A stretch of DNA of 6,092 nt from Betaproteobacteria bacterium RIFCSPLOWO2_02_FULL_62_17 (GTDB lineage: Bacteria > Pseudomonadota > Gammaproteobacteria > Burkholderiales > SG8-39), in contig MEQV01000125.1 in assembly GCA_001770355.1 (NCBI GenBank), positions 808 through 6,899 of the forward strand, given 5' to 3'. The notes under the pieces are model-generated. The model searched no databases. It saw only the letters and a program-made list of their open reading frames with translations, and was not told the origin of the DNA. Position numbers and translations under genes: made by a program. This document shows positions 5,777-6,092 of the stretch, piece by piece; position 1 is the first letter of the stretch; each line of letters opens with the position of its first letter.

Positions 5777-5847
5777 GCTATTGATATAAATAGTATTGTT
5801 ATTCAAACTTTCTGGCAGAGTGCGAACCCTTAGCTTGCGGGTCCGGT

Positions 5848-6092
5848 CTAGGGCGCCAGCCCCACGGCCGCTTCCTTGACCGAGGGCAACCCCGCAAGCG
5901 CCATCGCCAGCTCGGCCTCGTCGTATTGGGTGTCCTGCAGCTTGCCGCCGAAGTAGTCGATGTAGGCCTGCATGTCGAAGTGCCCGTGGCCGCACAGGTT
6001 GAACAATATGGTGCGCGACTTGCCTTCGGCCTTGCATTTCAACGCCTCGTCGATCGCGCCCTTCACCGCGTGATTCGCCTCCGGCGCCGGCA
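5848..6092 (-). CDS. C-terminal part of a TrpB-like (TrpB2-type) PLP-dependent enzyme, cut by the right edge
   Basis: The last 80 residues are visible; the frame is open to the window edge, so the GTG at 6066 is internal. The fragment begins with PAPEANHAVKGAIDEAL, followed by TILFNLCGHGHFDM, both typical of the C-terminal region of TrpB2-like tryptophan synthase beta chain homologues. TrpB makes tryptophan from indole and serine; TrpB2-like proteins often stand alone without TrpA, and many have unknown reactions. The residue that usually hydrogen-bonds the PLP ring nitrogen is Ser in an NLSG motif; here it is Cys (NLCG). The tail after the motif is about 45 residues long. The stop lies 133 bases before the antitoxin start on the same strand, with no clear terminator between. 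The catalytic lysine is outside the window, so activity cannot be judged. Confidence 0.85.
   Translation of the reverse strand, partial: PAPEANHAVKGAIDEALKCKAEGKSRTILFNLCGHGHFDMQAYIDYFGGKLQDTQYDEAELAMALAGLPSVKEAAVGLAP

Overview
The window is GC-rich bacterial chromosome, most likely from a betaproteobacterium of the Burkholderiales type. The main reason is an intact tripartite-tricarboxylate-transporter (Bug/TctC) periplasmic receptor plus the remains of a second one, a family hugely expanded in that group. The remaining genes (a small amidohydrolase, a TrpB-like PLP enzyme, a thioredoxin-reductase-like flavoprotein) fit a soil or aquatic heterotroph. The taxon is inferred, not proven.

Layout. 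(1) 1-1688, plus strand: a gene cut by the left edge, resembling the large protein found with UGSC-type (seleno)proteins, translationally coupled to a thioredoxin-reductase-like flavoprotein. The flavoprotein keeps the CxxC redox motif and both dinucleotide folds but lacks the usual NADPH-binding arginines. Together they look like a poorly described thiol/selenol redox module. (2) 1898-2479, minus strand: a lone Uma2-family (DUF820) PD-(D/E)XK protein. (3) 2789-4681, plus strand: a Bug receptor with a signal peptide, then an isochorismatase-family cysteine hydrolase with its own ribosome binding site and a possible promoter. The pair may take up and hydrolyse a small amide or ureido compound. 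(4) 4725 to about 4912, minus strand: a broken Bug receptor C-terminus, frameshifted in a G run. (5) 5083-5714, minus strand: a VapBC-type toxin-antitoxin operon with a 4-base ATGA overlap, and an AT-rich promoter carrying a 9-bp tandem repeat that is a likely autoregulatory operator. (6) 5848-6092, minus strand: the C-terminal end of a TrpB2-like PLP enzyme, cut by the right edge.

The region reads as short, independent catabolic and redox modules separated by accessory material: the Uma2 gene, the toxin-antitoxin operon and the decayed receptor. No RNA genes, CRISPR arrays or insertion sequences were seen. The best candidate for something undescribed is the coupled pair at the left edge, but its N-terminal part and any partner gene lie outside the window.
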